64,000 bases of DNA. Source: Cupriavidus malaysiensis. Lineage in GTDB: Bacteria; Pseudomonadota; Gammaproteobacteria; Burkholderiales; Burkholderiaceae. Location of the stretch: the NCBI RefSeq assembly GCF_001854325.1, contig NZ_CP017754.1, forward strand, positions 1,426,001 to 1,490,000. Direction: 5' to 3'. The notes beneath the pieces are model-generated. The model did no database searches, had not been told where the DNA came from, and saw nothing but the letters and a program-made list of their open reading frames with translations. The position numbers and the translations under genes are program-made. Positions 53,839 to 64,000 of this stretch are shown piece after piece (within the stretch, counting starts at the first letter, position 1; every line of letters begins with the position of its first letter).

Positions 53839-54735
53839 GTGTCCGCTCTTCATTTTTCCCGTGTCGTCATCGTCGGTGTCGGCCTGATCGGAGGTTCGCT
53901 CGCGCTGGCGCTCAAGCGGGCCGGTGTGGCCGGCAAGGTGATCGGTGTCGGGCGCTCCCGGGCCTCGCTCGAGCGGGCCCAGGCACTGGGCGTGATCGAC
54001 GAAGCCGCGCCGCTGGAGGTTGCGGCCAAGGGCGCCAGCCTGATCGTGCTGTGCGCGCCGGTGGCGCAGACCTTCGCCTTGCTGCACGCGCTCGAGCCGC
54101 ATCTCGAGCCGGGCACCATCGTCACCGATGCCGGCAGCACCAAGTCCGACGTCATCATGGCGGCCAAGACCGCGCTGGGCGACAAGGTGGCGCAGTTCGT
54201 TCCCGCCCATCCGATCGCCGGGCGCGAGCTCAACGGCGTCGAGGCCGCGCTGGCGGGGCTCTATGAAGGCAAGAAGACCGTGCTGTGCCCGCTGCAGGAG
54301 AACGCGCGTGCGGATGTCGCCGCCGTGCGGGCGATGTGGGAAGCGGCAGGCGCCGATTGCCACGTGATGTCCGCGGTCCAGCACGATGCCGTGTTCGCGG
54401 CCGTCAGCCACCTGCCGCACGTGTTGTCCTACGCGCTGGTGGCCCAGGTGGCCAATGCCGAGGACGCCGCACTGAAACTGGATTTCGCCGGCGGCGGCTT
54501 CCGCGACTTCACCCGCATCGCGGCGTCATCGCCGGAGATGTGGCGCGACATCTGCGTGGCGAACCGTGATGCGCTGCTGCGCGAGATCGCCACCTACCAG
54601 TCCGTGCTGGCGCACCTGAAGGCGCGGATCGAGGCCAGCGACGGCGAAGGCCTGGAACGCGTCTTCGCGCGCGCCAGCCAGGCGCGGCTCGCCTGGGGCG
54701 CCCAGCGCGCCGCCGCTGCCAACGTCGAACCGTGA
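53839..54735 (+). CDS. tyrA: Prephenate dehydrogenase
   Basis: NAD(P)-dependent oxidative decarboxylation of prephenate to 4-hydroxyphenylpyruvate, for tyrosine. It has 298 residues from a GTG start (first residues MSALHFSRVVIVG). The Rossmann motif is GVGLIGGSLALALK; the TDAGSTKSDVI and PAHPIAGRE segments with the active-site His are typical. No fused mutase or ACT domain. The longer frame from a GTG at 53764 would add 25 residues but starts upstream of a -10 box, so it is rejected. It is followed by aroA, the usual order. Confidence 0.93.
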   Translation: MSALHFSRVVIVGVGLIGGSLALALKRAGVAGKVIGVGRSRASLERAQALGVIDEAAPLEVAAKGASLIVLCAPVAQTFALLHALEPHLEPGTIVTDAGSTKSDVIMAAKTALGDKVAQFVPAHPIAGRELNGVEAALAGLYEGKKTVLCPLQENARADVAAVRAMWEAAGADCHVMSAVQHDAVFAAVSHLPHVLSYALVAQVANAEDAALKLDFAGGGFRDFTRIAASSPEMWRDICVANRDALLREIATYQSVLAHLKARIEASDGEGLERVFARASQARLAWGAQRAAAANVEP

Positions 54736-54816
54736 TGCCGGCCGGCGCGGCAAGCCGTGCCGCGCCGCTGCGCAGTGCCCGCCAGTCCCCACCCGCTAGC
54801 CAGTCAATCAGCCACC

Positions 54817-56121
54817 ATGGAACACCTTACGATCGGTCCTCTCACCCGTGCCGCCGGCACGGTCCGCCTGCCGGGCTCCAAGAGCATCTCCAACCGTGTG
54901 CTGCTGCTGGCCGCCCTGGCCGACGGCGAGACGCGCGTGCGCGATCTGCTCGATTCGGACGACACGCGGGTGATGCTGCAGGCCCTCCAGGCGCTGGGCG
55001 TGGCCTGGCGGCAGGACGGTGCCGATTATCTCGTGAGCGGCACCGGCGGCGGATTCCCCATCAAGTCGGCCGAGCTTTTCATGGGCAATGCCGGCACCGC
55101 GATCCGTCCGCTGACCGCGGCGCTGGCGCTGCAGGGCGGCAGCTACCGCTTGTCCGGCGTGCAGCGCATGCACGAGCGGCCGATCGGTGACCTGGTCGAT
55201 GGCCTGCGCCAGGTCGGCGCGCGCATCGACTACCTGGGCACGGAGGGCTATCCTCCGCTGGCGGTGCATCCGGCGTCGATCCGCATCGATGGGCCGATCC
55301 GCGTGCGCGGCGACGTTTCCAGCCAGTTCCTGACCGCGCTGCTGATGGCGCTGCCGCTGGTGCAGGCGCCCGATGGCCGCATCGTGATCGAGGTGGTGGG
55401 CGAGCTGATCTCCAAGCCCTATATCGAGATCACCCTGAACCTGATGGCGCGTTTCGGCGTGGTGGTCGAGCGCGATGGCTGGTCGCGCTTCGTGCTGCCG
55501 GCGGGGGCGCGCTACCGCTCGCCTGGCGAGATCTTCGTCGAGGGCGATGCCTCGTCGGCGTCCTACTTCCTGGCGGCTGGCGCCATCGGCGGCGGCCCGC
55601 TGCGCGTGGAGGGTGTCGGCATGGCCAGTATCCAGGGGGACGTCCGCTTCGCCGATGCGCTCAATCGCATGGGTGCCAACATGATGGCGGGCGACAACTG
55701 GATCGAGGTGCGTGGCACCGAGCGCGACGATGGCGGCCTGCATGCCATCGAGCTCGATTGCAACCACATTCCCGACGCGGCGATGACGCTGGCGGTAGCC
55801 GCGCTGTTCGCCAAGGGCACCACCACGCTGACCAACATCGCCAGCTGGCGGGTCAAGGAAACCGACCGCATCGCGGCGATGGCGAAGGAATTGCGCAAGC
55901 TCGGCGCGGAGGTGGAGGAGGGCGCGGACTACCTGCGCGTGACGCCGCCGCAGCAATGGCAAAGTCCGGCCGAGGGCATCGACACCTATGATGATCATCG
56001 GATGGCGATGTGTTTTGCGCTGGCGGCCTTCGGGCCGCTGCCGGTGCGCATCAATGAGCCGGGCTGCGTGGCGAAGACCTTCCCCGACTACTTCCAGGTC
56101 CTGGCCGGCGTCGCACGCTGA
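54817..56121 (+). CDS. aroA: 3-phosphoshikimate 1-carboxyvinyltransferase (EPSP synthase)
   Basis: Condenses shikimate-3-phosphate with PEP in chorismate synthesis. It has 434 residues. Conserved [19 protein letters not shown] near the start, [17 protein letters not shown] (class I pattern, the glyphosate-sensitive kind by sequence), and [16 protein letters not shown]. The ATG giving MEHLTIGPL is chosen to match the family; an upstream in-frame start would add 20 unconserved residues. 81 bp after tyrA. Confidence 0.97.
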   Translation: MEHLTIGPLTRAAGTVRLPGSKSISNRVLLLAALADGETRVRDLLDSDDTRVMLQALQALGVAWRQDGADYLVSGTGGGFPIKSAELFMGNAGTAIRPLTAALALQGGSYRLSGVQRMHERPIGDLVDGLRQVGARIDYLGTEGYPPLAVHPASIRIDGPIRVRGDVSSQFLTALLMALPLVQAPDGRIVIEVVGELISKPYIEITLNLMARFGVVVERDGWSRFVLPAGARYRSPGEIFVEGDASSASYFLAAGAIGGGPLRVEGVGMASIQGDVRFADALNRMGANMMAGDNWIEVRGTERDDGGLHAIELDCNHIPDAAMTLAVAALFAKGTTTLTNIASWRVKETDRIAAMAKELRKLGAEVEEGADYLRVTPPQQWQSPAEGIDTYDDHRMAMCFALAAFGPLPVRINEPGCVAKTFPDYFQVLAGVAR

Positions 56122-56140
56122 GGCGCCGCGGGGCACCGTA

Positions 56141-56377
56141 TCAGCCGCCCGGCATGGCATCCGCCGCGGCGGGCGCAGCCGGTTCCGCCGGTCCTGCCGC
56201 ATGGGCGCGGGCTTCGCGCCGTGCCCAGAAGCGTTCGAAGAAGTAGTGGGCCACGGTGTTGACGGCCGGCTCGATGAAGGTGATGGCGCCGCTGATGGCC
56301 AGGCTGCCGGTCAGCGCGTAGGTGACGCTGAAGGCGATGCCGAGGTGCATGACGCCGAACGACAGGGTTTTGGCCAT
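56141..56377 (-). CDS. DUF2061 family small membrane protein
   Basis: 78 residues with two hydrophobic helices. The DUF2061 signature is MAKTLSFGVMHLGIAFSVTY, then GAITFIEPAVNTVAHYFFER; an Ala/Pro-rich cytoplasmic tail follows. Function unknown. The ATG is at the family start; longer in-frame starts add unconserved sequence. It is inserted on the opposite strand between aroA and cmk. A promoter (TTGAAA, 16 bp, TATCAT) lies about 85-110 bp upstream and is overlapped by a Fur-box-like sequence. Confidence 0.85.
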   Translation of the reverse strand: MAKTLSFGVMHLGIAFSVTYALTGSLAISGAITFIEPAVNTVAHYFFERFWARREARAHAAGPAEPAAPAAADAMPGG

Positions 56378-56458
56378 GGTAGATTGCCTTGCGCGATGAG
56401 GGTCCGTAAATGGCACGCAGCGGGAGGTCATTCGATCCAGCGTGTGCACCATGACCAA

Positions 56459-56486
56459 ATGATAATGATTCCTATTTGCTTTTCAA
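56459..56486 (-). promoter_or_regulatory. Promoter of the DUF2061 gene with overlapping Fur-box-like sequence
   Basis: On the minus strand TTGAAA (56481-56486), 16-bp spacer, TATCAT (56459-56464). The plus strand at 56461-56479 reads GATAATGATTCCTATTTGC, matching 13 of 19 positions of the classical Fur box, with the first nine identical. The stretch is AT-rich in a GC-rich chromosome. Confidence 0.45.
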
Positions 56487-56515
56487 GGCAATTATTTTTG
56501 TTGTTGTAATCAAAA

Positions 56516-57178
56516 ATGACTATCGTTGATGTCATCACCATCGATGGACCCACGGCTTCCGGCAAGGGTACTGTCGCGCACAAGGTCGCCGATGCGCTGG
56601 CCTTCCACCTGCTCGACAGCGGTGCCTTGTACCGGCTGGTGGCGCTGGCCAGCGTGCGCGTGGACATCGACGTCCAGGATGTCGAGGCGCTTGCAAAACT
56701 GGCGGCCAGCCTCGATGTCAAGTTCGGCCCGGACCGGGTCTGGCTGGCTGGCGAGGAAGTGAGCCTGGCGATACGCGCCGAGGCGATCGGCAACCGCGCC
56801 TCGGCGCTCGCGGTGCATCAGCCGGTACGCGACGCCCTGACCAGGCTGCAGCGCGACTTCCGCAAGCTGCCGGGGCTGGTGGCGGACGGGCGCGACATGG
56901 GCACCGTGATCTTTCCCGACGCCGGGCTGAAAGTGTTCTTGACGGCAAGCGCCGAGGCACGCGCCCGGAGACGCTATAAACAATTGATTGATAAGGGGAT
57001 TTCTGCTAATATCGAAGACCTTTTGCGTGACCTCGAGGCGCGCGACGCGCGGGATCGTACCCGTGCCGCCGCGCCGCTGCGTCCCGCCGAAGATGCGCGG
57101 CTGCTCGATACCTCCGACATGACGGTGGAGCAGGCGGTTGCGCAGGTGCTCGCGTGGCATGCCGAAACGCGCGCGTGA
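56516..57178 (+). CDS. cmk: Cytidylate kinase
   Basis: Phosphorylates CMP and dCMP with ATP. It has 220 residues. The P-loop is GPTASGKGT near residue 11; [30 protein letters not shown] and the lid [10 protein letters not shown] follow. The classic cmk-rpsA-ihfB order is kept. The start lacks a Shine-Dalgarno sequence and lies in an AT-rich leader shared with the divergent DUF2061 promoter. Confidence 0.96.
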   Translation: MTIVDVITIDGPTASGKGTVAHKVADALAFHLLDSGALYRLVALASVRVDIDVQDVEALAKLAASLDVKFGPDRVWLAGEEVSLAIRAEAIGNRASALAVHQPVRDALTRLQRDFRKLPGLVADGRDMGTVIFPDAGLKVFLTASAEARARRRYKQLIDKGISANIEDLLRDLEARDARDRTRAAAPLRPAEDARLLDTSDMTVEQAVAQVLAWHAETRA

Positions 57179-57333
57179 TGCTTCACGCGGCCGGCGTGCC
57201 ATCAGGCGCCGAGGCGGCTTGCCCGGTCGATGACGGCCGGCGCCGGCTTTTGTTCAACCTGACCCCGCTGCATTGGCAGACTGTGCGCGATCCTCGCGCC
57301 GGCCAGCGTACTGCGGATTGTTAACCTACGTTT

Positions 57334-59028
57334 ATGTCCGACCTGCAAACTAACGAATCCTTTGCCGCACTGTTCGAGGAATCGATCGCCCGCTCCAATA
57401 TGAAGGCTGGCGAAGTGATCTCCGCTGAAGTCGTGCGCATCGACCACAACTTCGTGGTCGTCAACGCCGGCCTCAAGTCCGAGGCTTTCGTGCCGGTGGA
57501 GGAGTTCCTGAACGACCAGGGCGAACTCGAAGTGCAGGCCGGCGACTACGTCTCCGTGGCCATCGACGCGCTCGAGAACGGCTATGGCGACACCATCCTT
57601 TCGCGCGACAAGGCCAAGCGCCTGGCCTCGTGGCTGAACCTCGAGAAGGCCCTGGAAGACGGCGAGATCATCTCGGGTACCGTGACCGGCAAGGTCAAGG
57701 GCGGCCTGACCGTCATGGTCAACGGCATCCGCGCCTTCCTGCCCGGCTCGCTGGTCGACGTGCGTCCGATCAAGGACACCACGCCGTACGAAGGCAAGAC
57801 CCTGGAATTCAAGGTCATCAAGCTGGATCGCAAGCGCAACAACGTGGTGCTGTCGCGCCGCGCCGTGGTGGAAGCGACCCTGGGCGAAGAGCGCCAGAAG
57901 CTGATGGAAACCCTGAAGGAAGGCGCCATCGTCAACGGTATCGTCAAGAACATCACCGACTACGGTGCGTTCGTTGACCTGGGCGGCATCGACGGCCTGC
58001 TGCACATCACCGACCTGGCATGGCGCCGCGTCCGCCACCCGAGCGAAGTGCTGTCGGTTGGCCAGGAAATCACCGCCAAGATCCTCAAGTTCGACCAGGA
58101 AAAGAACCGCGTCTCGCTGGGCGTGAAGCAACTGGGCGAAGATCCGTGGGTCGGCATCTCGCGCCGCTACCCGCAAGGCACCCGCCTGTTCGGCAAGGTG
58201 ACCAACCTGACCGACTACGGCGCGTTCGTCGAGATCGAAGCCGGCATCGAAGGCCTGGTGCACGTGTCGGAAATGGACTGGACCAACAAGAACGTGGCCC
58301 CGTCCAAGGTTGTCCAGCTGGGTGACGAAGTCGAAGTCATGGTGCTGGATATCGACGAAGACAAGCGTCGTATCAGCCTGGGCATGAAGCAGTGCAAGGC
58401 CAACCCGTGGGACGATTTCAGCCGCAACCACAAGAAGGGCGACAAGCTGTCGGGCCAGATCAAGTCGATCACCGACTTCGGCGTGTTCATCGGCCTGCCC
58501 GGTGGCATCGACGGCCTGGTCCACCTGTCCGACCTGTCCTGGAACGAAGCCGGCGAAGAAGCCGTGCGCAAGTACAAGAAGGGCGACGAAGTGGAAGCCG
58601 TGGTGCTGGGTATCGACGTCGACAAGGAACGCATCTCGCTGGGTATCAAGCAGCTGTCGGGCGATCCGTTCAACAACTTCATCTCGGCCAACGACAAGGG
58701 CTCCATCGTGACCGGCACCATCAAGGCGGTGGATGCCAAGGGCGCCGTGGTGCAGCTGGCTGACGACGTGGAAGGCTACCTGCGCGCTTCGGAAATCGCG
58801 GCTGACCGCGTGGAAGATGCTCGCAACGTGCTGAAGGAAGGCGAACAGATCACCGCCCTGGTGGTGAACGTCGACCGCAAGTCGCGCAACATCAACCTGT
58901 CGATCAAGGCCAAGGACAACGCAGAGCAGCAGGAAGCGATGCAGAAGTTCCAGGCCGATACCAGCACTGCCGGCACGACCAACCTGGGCGCGCTGCTGAA
59001 GGCCAAGCTGGGCCAGGACAACCAGTAA
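57334..59028 (+). CDS. rpsA: 30S ribosomal protein S1
   Basis: Binds mRNA and brings it to the 30S subunit; needed for leaders without strong Shine-Dalgarno sequences. It has 564 residues with six S1 (OB-fold) repeats beginning near 21, 108, 196, 281, 368 and 455. Repeats 3 to 5 are the most regular ([20 protein letters not shown] and similar). The codon use is more uniform than in neighbours, as expected for a highly expressed gene. Its own start has no good Shine-Dalgarno sequence, as is common for rpsA and its autoregulation. Confidence 0.98.
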   Translation: MSDLQTNESFAALFEESIARSNMKAGEVISAEVVRIDHNFVVVNAGLKSEAFVPVEEFLNDQGELEVQAGDYVSVAIDALENGYGDTILSRDKAKRLASWLNLEKALEDGEIISGTVTGKVKGGLTVMVNGIRAFLPGSLVDVRPIKDTTPYEGKTLEFKVIKLDRKRNNVVLSRRAVVEATLGEERQKLMETLKEGAIVNGIVKNITDYGAFVDLGGIDGLLHITDLAWRRVRHPSEVLSVGQEITAKILKFDQEKNRVSLGVKQLGEDPWVGISRRYPQGTRLFGKVTNLTDYGAFVEIEAGIEGLVHVSEMDWTNKNVAPSKVVQLGDEVEVMVLDIDEDKRRISLGMKQCKANPWDDFSRNHKKGDKLSGQIKSITDFGVFIGLPGGIDGLVHLSDLSWNEAGEEAVRKYKKGDEVEAVVLGIDVDKERISLGIKQLSGDPFNNFISANDKGSIVTGTIKAVDAKGAVVQLADDVEGYLRASEIAADRVEDARNVLKEGEQITALVVNVDRKSRNINLSIKAKDNAEQQEAMQKFQADTSTAGTTNLGALLKAKLGQDNQ

Positions 59029-59056
59029 GCGCTGGTTCCACGCGTAGCGGATGCCC

Positions 59057-59467
<411 letters not shown>

Positions 59468-59492
59468 GCGGGTCCGCTCCGCGGCTGTCTGC

Positions 59493-59521
59493 AAAAGCGC
59501 TCCTGACCGGAGCGCTTTTTT
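59493..59521 (+). terminator. Rho-independent terminator of ihfB
   Basis: Stem AGCGCTCC / GGAGCGCT with a 5-nt loop and six T, preceded by four A that extend the stem. Confidence 0.9.
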
Positions 59522-59621
59522 CGTTGGGGCCGCCGGCATCTCTTGCCGCCGTGTGGCGTGCCTGTCATGTTTCGTCACAGATTGCAGGCAAGGGCTTACC
59601 TTCGGCGCCGAACGATTCCGT

Positions 59622-59627
59622 TACAAT
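59622..59627 (+). promoter_or_regulatory. Candidate -10 element of the lapA-lapB block
   Basis: TACAAT 70 bp before the lapA start. Confidence 0.45.
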
Positions 59628-59696
59628 GCCGGGAATTCGCCGCAAGTGCCGTGGCGCCGGCTCCTGAACGCGCTTTTCTAGTCCATCCTTGCTCGC

Positions 59697-60014
59697 ATGA
59701 AACTTGTTGCCTGGACCATCCGCATCGTGCTGTTCGTGCTGCTGTTCGTGCTGGCACTGCGAAATACCGGCGAGGCGGCGCTGCAGTTGTTTTTCGGCGC
59801 AGTCTGGCACGCGCCGTTGATCCTGATCCTGCTTGCCGCCTTCGCGCTCGGCATCGTCGCCGCGCTGATCGCGGTCGCGCCGGCGCTGATGCGCCAGCGC
59901 ATGGAGGCCAGCCGTTTGCGCCGTTCGCTGGATGCGGCACGCGCGCAGCAGGCGGCAGAGAGCAGTGAGCGCGGGACGGGCGTTCCCTACAACATAATGG
60001 GACCGAAAGTCTGA
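59697..60014 (+). CDS. lapA: Lipopolysaccharide assembly protein A domain protein
   Basis: 105 residues, two transmembrane helices (about 5-20 and 38-62), then a basic cytoplasmic tail. It matches the LapA/DUF1049 pattern (FALRNTGEA-like LALRNTGEAALQLFFG). LapA works with LapB in the inner membrane in control of LPS synthesis through LpxC turnover. Its stop is 3 bp before the lapB ATG, so the pair is tightly coupled. Confidence 0.9.
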   Translation: MKLVAWTIRIVLFVLLFVLALRNTGEAALQLFFGAVWHAPLILILLAAFALGIVAALIAVAPALMRQRMEASRLRRSLDAARAQQAAESSERGTGVPYNIMGPKV

Positions 60015-60017
60015 GTC

Positions 60018-61238
60018 ATGATGTTTGAAACCTGGTGGCTGCTGGGACTGCCGCTCGTCTTCGGCCTGGGCTGGGTGGCCGCGCGTTTCGACGTGCGCCA
60101 GCTGCTGAGCGAGCAGGGGGCGCTGCCGCGCTCCTACTTCAAAGGCCTCAATTTCCTGCTCAACGAGCAGCCTGACAAGGCCATCGACGCCTTCATCGAA
60201 GTGGCCCGGCTCGATCCGGAAACCACTGAACTCCATTTCGCGCTGGGGGCGCTGTTCCGCCGGCGCGGCGAGACCGAGCGCGCCATCCGCGTGCATCAGA
60301 ACCTCGCCAGTCGTCCCGACCTGCCCGAGTCCGAACGCGAACACGCCTTGTACGAGCTGGGGCAGGACTTCCTGCGGGCGGGGCTGCTGGATCGCGCCGA
60401 GGAGTCGCTGCGGCGCCTGATGTCCGGCCCCTATGCCGCATCGTCCAAGCGGGTACTGCTCGAGCTGTACCAGGTCGAGAAAGAATGGAAGAAGGCGATC
60501 GACGCCGCGCGTGAGCTGCAGGGGCTCGAGCAGAAGGACTACAGCGTGCAGATCGCGCAGTTCTGCTGCGAGCTGGGCCAGGAGGCGCTGCAGCGCAAGC
60601 AGCCCGAGCAGGCGGTGCAGTGGCTGCATCAGGCACTCAAGGAGAACCCGAAGAACGTGCGCGCGCCGATGCTGCTGGGCGACGTGTCCTCCGCCGCCGG
60701 CGATCCTGCGGCGGCGCTGGAGCACTGGCTCGGCATCGAGCGGCAGGATGCCGCCTTCGTGCCGCTGGTGGCCGACCGCGTGGTCAAAGCCTACCACCAG
60801 CTGGGACAGCAAGGACGCGCGCTCGACTGGCTGCATGGCCTGCTCAAGGGCAATCTGGCTCCAGAGCTGCTCGACACGGCCTATCGCGCCGAACTGGAGG
60901 CAAACGGGGCGGCCGCCGCGGTGACGCTGATGCGCGACCAGTTGCGCCGCCAGCCTTCGCTGCTGGCGCTGACACGCTATTTCGAGGCGCAGGCCGAACT
61001 GGGCCGGCAGGAAGCGCCGGCACAGGAGGCGGCCGGCGCCACCGCGACCGCCACGCCGGTTGCCGACCAGGGCCAGGAGGCCGCTGCCATCGGCAAGCTG
61101 CTGCAGGCCCGCACGCGCAACCTGGCGCGCTACACCTGCCGCGAGTGCGGATTCCGCGCCCGGCTCTTCTATTGGCAGTGCCCCGGCTGTGCCCGCTGGG
61201 AAACCTATGCGCCGCGCCGCACCGAAGCGCTGGGCTGA
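60018..61238 (+). CDS. lapB: Lipopolysaccharide assembly protein B (TPR protein)
   Basis: 406 residues. One N-terminal transmembrane helix (about 5-22), TPR-type helical repeats across about 40-330 and a C-terminal rubredoxin-type metal site with two CxxC pairs (YTCRECGF and QCPGCARW). LapB binds FtsH and LpxC to trigger LpxC degradation and balance LPS with phospholipid. The Ala/Thr-rich linker (about 335-355) before the metal site is unconserved. ATGATG allows a start one codon later. Confidence 0.95.
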   Translation: MMFETWWLLGLPLVFGLGWVAARFDVRQLLSEQGALPRSYFKGLNFLLNEQPDKAIDAFIEVARLDPETTELHFALGALFRRRGETERAIRVHQNLASRPDLPESEREHALYELGQDFLRAGLLDRAEESLRRLMSGPYAASSKRVLLELYQVEKEWKKAIDAARELQGLEQKDYSVQIAQFCCELGQEALQRKQPEQAVQWLHQALKENPKNVRAPMLLGDVSSAAGDPAAALEHWLGIERQDAAFVPLVADRVVKAYHQLGQQGRALDWLHGLLKGNLAPELLDTAYRAELEANGAAAAVTLMRDQLRRQPSLLALTRYFEAQAELGRQEAPAQEAAGATATATPVADQGQEAAAIGKLLQARTRNLARYTCRECGFRARLFYWQCPGCARWETYAPRRTEALG

Positions 61239-61280
61239 GTCCGGCTGCCTGCGCGCGCCCCCGAATCTGGAGTACGAACA

Positions 61281-62666
61281 ATGAAAGTCACCATCATCGG
61301 CAGCGGCTACGTCGGCCTCGTGACCGGTGCCTGCCTGGCCGAGCTGGGCAACGATGTCTTCTGCCTGGACGTCGACGAACGGAAGATCGCCCTGCTCAAC
61401 GCGGGCGGCGTGCCTATCTACGAACCTGGCCTGAAGGAACTGATCGAGCGCAACCGTGCCGCCGGCCGGCTGACCTTCTCGACCGATATCGCCGCCAGCG
61501 TCGAGCATGCCGACGTGCAGTTCATCGCGGTCGGTACGCCGCCCGACGAGGATGGCTCCGCCGACCTGCAGTATGTGCTGGCCGCCGCGCGCAATATCGG
61601 CCGCTACATGACCGGCTTCAAGGTGGTGGTGGACAAGTCCACCGTGCCGGTCGGCACCGGCGACCGCGTCGCCGCGGTGATCCGCCAGGAGTTGGCCGCA
61701 CGCAACCTGGAAGACCTGCAGTTCTCCGTGGTGTCGAATCCGGAGTTCCTCAAGGAAGGGGCGGCGGTCGAGGATTTCATGCGCCCCGACCGCATCGTGC
61801 TGGGCTGCGACGACGACGTCGCCGGCCGACACGCCAAGGCCATCATGCGGCAGTTGTACGCACCCTTCAACCGCAACCACGAGCGCACCTTCTACATGGA
61901 CGTGCGTTCGGCCGAGTTCACCAAGTACGCGGCCAACTCCATGCTGGCCACGCGGATCTCGTTCATGAACGAGCTGGCCAACCTGGCCGACGAAGTGGGG
62001 GCGGATATCGAACTGGTGCGCCTGGGTATCGGCTCGGACCCCCGCATCGGCTACAGCTTCCTCTATGCCGGTGCCGGCTACGGCGGCTCATGTTTTCCCA
62101 AAGACGTGCAGGCGCTGATGCGCACGGCTGCCGCCTACGGCAAGCCGCTGCGCGTGCTGGAGGCGGTCGAGGCTGTCAACGACGCGCAGAAGGCGATCCT
62201 GGGGCGGAAGGTGGTGCGCCGCTTCGGCGAAGACCTGGCGGGGCGCACCTTCGCCCTGTGGGGGCTGGCCTTCAAGCCCAATACCGACGATATGCGCGAA
62301 GCCCCTTCGCGCGTGCTGGTGCGCGAGCTGGTTTCGCGTGGTGCGGCGTTGCGTGTGCACGATCCGGTGGCGATGGAGGAGGCCCGCCGCGTGATGGCGA
62401 TGGACCTTGCCGACATCGATGGCGGCATGGCGCGCGTGCACTTCTGCGAGCAGCAGATGCCGGCGCTGGAAGGGGCTGACGCGCTGATCATCATGACCGA
62501 ATGGAAGGTGTTCCGCAGTCCTGACTTCGCGCAGATCCGCGCGCGCCTGAAGGCGCCGGTGATCTTCGATGGCCGTAACCTGTACGAGCCGGAGGCCATG
62601 CAGGAGGCGGGCATCGAATACCACGCGATCGGACGGCCCTCGACGGCCGCGGCCGCAGAGCAATAG
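61281..62666 (+). CDS. ugd: UDP-glucose 6-dehydrogenase
   Basis: Two-step NAD oxidation of UDP-glucose to UDP-glucuronate, precursor of capsule, LPS and aminoarabinose. It has 461 residues. The NAD motif is [17 protein letters not shown] at the start, the catalytic Cys is C271 ([10 protein letters not shown]), and the C-terminal UDP-binding domain has [20 protein letters not shown]. The C-terminal 20 residues are Ala-rich. GAGTACGAACA precedes the ATG. It follows lapB by 42 bp. Confidence 0.96.
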   Translation: MKVTIIGSGYVGLVTGACLAELGNDVFCLDVDERKIALLNAGGVPIYEPGLKELIERNRAAGRLTFSTDIAASVEHADVQFIAVGTPPDEDGSADLQYVLAAARNIGRYMTGFKVVVDKSTVPVGTGDRVAAVIRQELAARNLEDLQFSVVSNPEFLKEGAAVEDFMRPDRIVLGCDDDVAGRHAKAIMRQLYAPFNRNHERTFYMDVRSAEFTKYAANSMLATRISFMNELANLADEVGADIELVRLGIGSDPRIGYSFLYAGAGYGGSCFPKDVQALMRTAAAYGKPLRVLEAVEAVNDAQKAILGRKVVRRFGEDLAGRTFALWGLAFKPNTDDMREAPSRVLVRELVSRGAALRVHDPVAMEEARRVMAMDLADIDGGMARVHFCEQQMPALEGADALIIMTEWKVFRSPDFAQIRARLKAPVIFDGRNLYEPEAMQEAGIEYHAIGRPSTAAAAEQ

Positions 62667-62737
62667 CCCACGAGGCAAACGGGTATGCAAGCCAGCCGCC
62701 CCGCTGACGGGCCGGGCGGCGTTGCCAAGGGAAGCCG

Positions 62738-63685
62738 ATGAACAAGACCGTGATTCCGCAGGAGCAGATCCGCCAGGCCCGCATTCTGGTGGTCGGCGAC
62801 ATGATGCTCGACCGCTACTGGTTCGGCGATGTCGAGCGCATCTCACCGGAGGCGCCGGTGCCGGTGGTGCAGATCAAGCGCAGCGACGAGCGCCTGGGCG
62901 GCGCCGCCAACGTGGCGCGCAACGCTGCTGCGCTGGGCGCGCGCGTGGGCATGCTGGGCGTGATCGGCGACGACGAGCCGGGCCGCATGCTGGAGACCTT
63001 GCTGGAGGCCAGCGAGGTCAAGCCGTACCTGCACCGCGATGCGAACGTCAATACCACTATCAAGCTGCGCGTGGTGGCGCAGCAGCAGCAACTGCTGCGC
63101 GTGGACTTCGAGAAGCCGCCGACGCACGAAGTGCTGCGCTCGGTGCAGGACCGCTTCCAGTCGCTGCTGGCCGAGCACGAGGTACTGGTGCTGTCCGATT
63201 ACGGCAAGGGCGGCCTGGCGCACGTCGGCCGCATGGTGGAGGCCGGTCGGGCCGCCGGCCGCGCGGTGCTGGTCGACCCGAAGGGCGACGACTACTCACG
63301 CTACCGCGGCGCCACGCTGATCACGCCAAACCGCGCCGAGATGCGCCATGTGGTGGGCGCGTGGAAGACCGAGGCCGACCTGACCGTGCGCGCGCAGAAC
63401 CTGCGCCGCGACCTGCAGCTCGAGGCGCTGCTGCTGACGCGCTCGGAGGAGGGCATGACGCTCTATACCGAGACCGAGGTGCTGCACGTGTCGGCGCAGG
63501 CGCGTGAAGTCTATGACGTATCCGGTGCCGGCGATACGGTGATCGCCACGCTGGCGGCCATGCTCGGCGCCGGCGTGCCTCTCAAGGAAGCGGTGCAACT
63601 GGCTAACCGGGCCGGCGGCATCGTGGTGGGCAAGCTGGGCACGGCCGTGGTCAGCTACGCCGAACTGTTCGGCGCGGCGGGCTGA
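62738..63685 (+). CDS. hldA: D-glycero-beta-D-manno-heptose-7-phosphate kinase (monofunctional)
   Basis: PfkB-type kinase of the ADP-heptose pathway for inner-core LPS (also called rfaE1). It has 315 residues. [26 protein letters not shown] (adjacent parts), [27 protein letters not shown] and the C-terminal [17 protein letters not shown] with the catalytic Asp are present. The cytidylyltransferase half found in E. coli HldE is absent, so a separate HldC enzyme is required, which is usual in betaproteobacteria. hldD follows after 65 bp. Confidence 0.95.
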   Translation: MNKTVIPQEQIRQARILVVGDMMLDRYWFGDVERISPEAPVPVVQIKRSDERLGGAANVARNAAALGARVGMLGVIGDDEPGRMLETLLEASEVKPYLHRDANVNTTIKLRVVAQQQQLLRVDFEKPPTHEVLRSVQDRFQSLLAEHEVLVLSDYGKGGLAHVGRMVEAGRAAGRAVLVDPKGDDYSRYRGATLITPNRAEMRHVVGAWKTEADLTVRAQNLRRDLQLEALLLTRSEEGMTLYTETEVLHVSAQAREVYDVSGAGDTVIATLAAMLGAGVPLKEAVQLANRAGGIVVGKLGTAVVSYAELFGAAG

Positions 63686-63720
63686 GGGCGCAACGTGCCC
63701 GCACAGCACCCGTCGGACCT

Positions 63721-63744
63721 GTTGGACTAGTTGGATTCGTTGGA
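63721..63744. repeat. Three GTTGGA repeats at 9-bp spacing
   Basis: GTTGGA at 63721, 63730 and 63739, just before the hldD start. Confidence 0.6.
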
Positions 63745-63750
63745 ACGACC

Positions 63751-64000
63751 ATGACCATCATCGTGACCGGCGCTGCCGGCTTTGTCGGCAGCAACCTCGT
63801 CAAGGGCCTGAACGAGCGGGGCGAGGACAACATCATCGCCGTGGATAACCTGACGCGGGCGGACAAGTTCCACAACCTCGTCGACTGCGAGATCCGCGAC
63901 TACCTCGACAAGGAAGACTTTCTCGCCCGCCTGGCGCGCGGCGAGTTCGGCAAGATCCGCGCGATCTTCCACGAGGGCGCCTGCTCCGACACCATGGAGA
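63751..64000 (+). CDS. hldD: ADP-L-glycero-D-manno-heptose-6-epimerase, 3' end outside window
   Basis: Extended SDR epimerase that makes ADP-L-glycero-D-manno-heptose for the LPS core. Only the first 83 codons are in the window. The N-terminus reads [20 protein letters not shown] with the GxxGxxG NAD loop, then [13 protein letters not shown] and [10 protein letters not shown], all typical of HldD. It follows hldA in the standard order. Confidence 0.95.
   Translation, partial: MTIIVTGAAGFVGSNLVKGLNERGEDNIIAVDNLTRADKFHNLVDCEIRDYLDKEDFLARLARGEFGKIRAIFHEGACSDTME

Overview
The window is a GC-rich (roughly two-thirds G+C) chromosomal segment of a betaproteobacterium of the family Burkholderiaceae, most likely Cupriavidus or a close relative. 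The evidence is the gene order gyrA / serC-pheA-hisC-tyrA-aroA-cmk-rpsA-ihfB-lapA-lapB-ugd-hldA-hldD, the paired cyanophycin synthetases, and the betaproteobacterial tmRNA tag. Genus-level assignment is inference. Almost everything is ordinary core genome. There is no complete insertion sequence, prophage or CRISPR array.

Left part (1-25.7 kb). A very large CheA-type hybrid kinase of the type IV pilus/Chp kind runs in from outside the window. A minus-strand catabolic or uptake group follows: aldehyde dehydrogenase, small membrane protein, SDR dehydrogenase and MFS transporter. Housekeeping and single-function genes come next: ppa, a cytochrome b561, a FemAB-like acetyltransferase, nadE-glnB, a TRIC-family membrane protein, an Smr-domain protein, trxB, ftsK-lolA plus a small lipoprotein, a HEAT-like protein, an orphan TRAP-type binding protein, rarA and serS.

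Middle part (25.8-43.4 kb). A tRNA-Ser(CGA) gene is followed by a three-gene module: a YgiC/YjfC ATP-grasp enzyme, a YgiB-like DUF1190 protein and a DUF350 membrane protein. After it come a CorC/HlyC-type CBS protein, a LysR regulator divergent from two amino-acid binding proteins plus a permease with no ATPase, and a cyanophycin locus. In that locus two tandem cyanophycin synthetases face away from an unusual ABC exporter (PH-like domain plus zinc ribbon plus ABC) and a DUF1854 protein. An RcnB-like protein closes the section.

Right part (43.5-64 kb). tmRNA (minus strand), gph and ubiG, and an OmpA-like protein lie opposite gyrA. A DUF2059 secreted protein follows. Then comes a long plus-strand block for serine, aromatic amino acid and histidine synthesis (serC-pheA-hisC-tyrA-aroA), cmk, rpsA and ihfB, and an envelope block (lapA-lapB-ugd-hldA-hldD) for LPS control and LPS core sugar synthesis. 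The last gene is cut by the window end.

The two regions most likely to hold poorly described biology are the cyanophycin locus with its divergent PH/Zn-ribbon ABC exporter and DUF1854 partner (34.3-42.6 kb), and the ATP-grasp/DUF1190/DUF350 module beside tRNA-Ser (26.5-28.9 kb).
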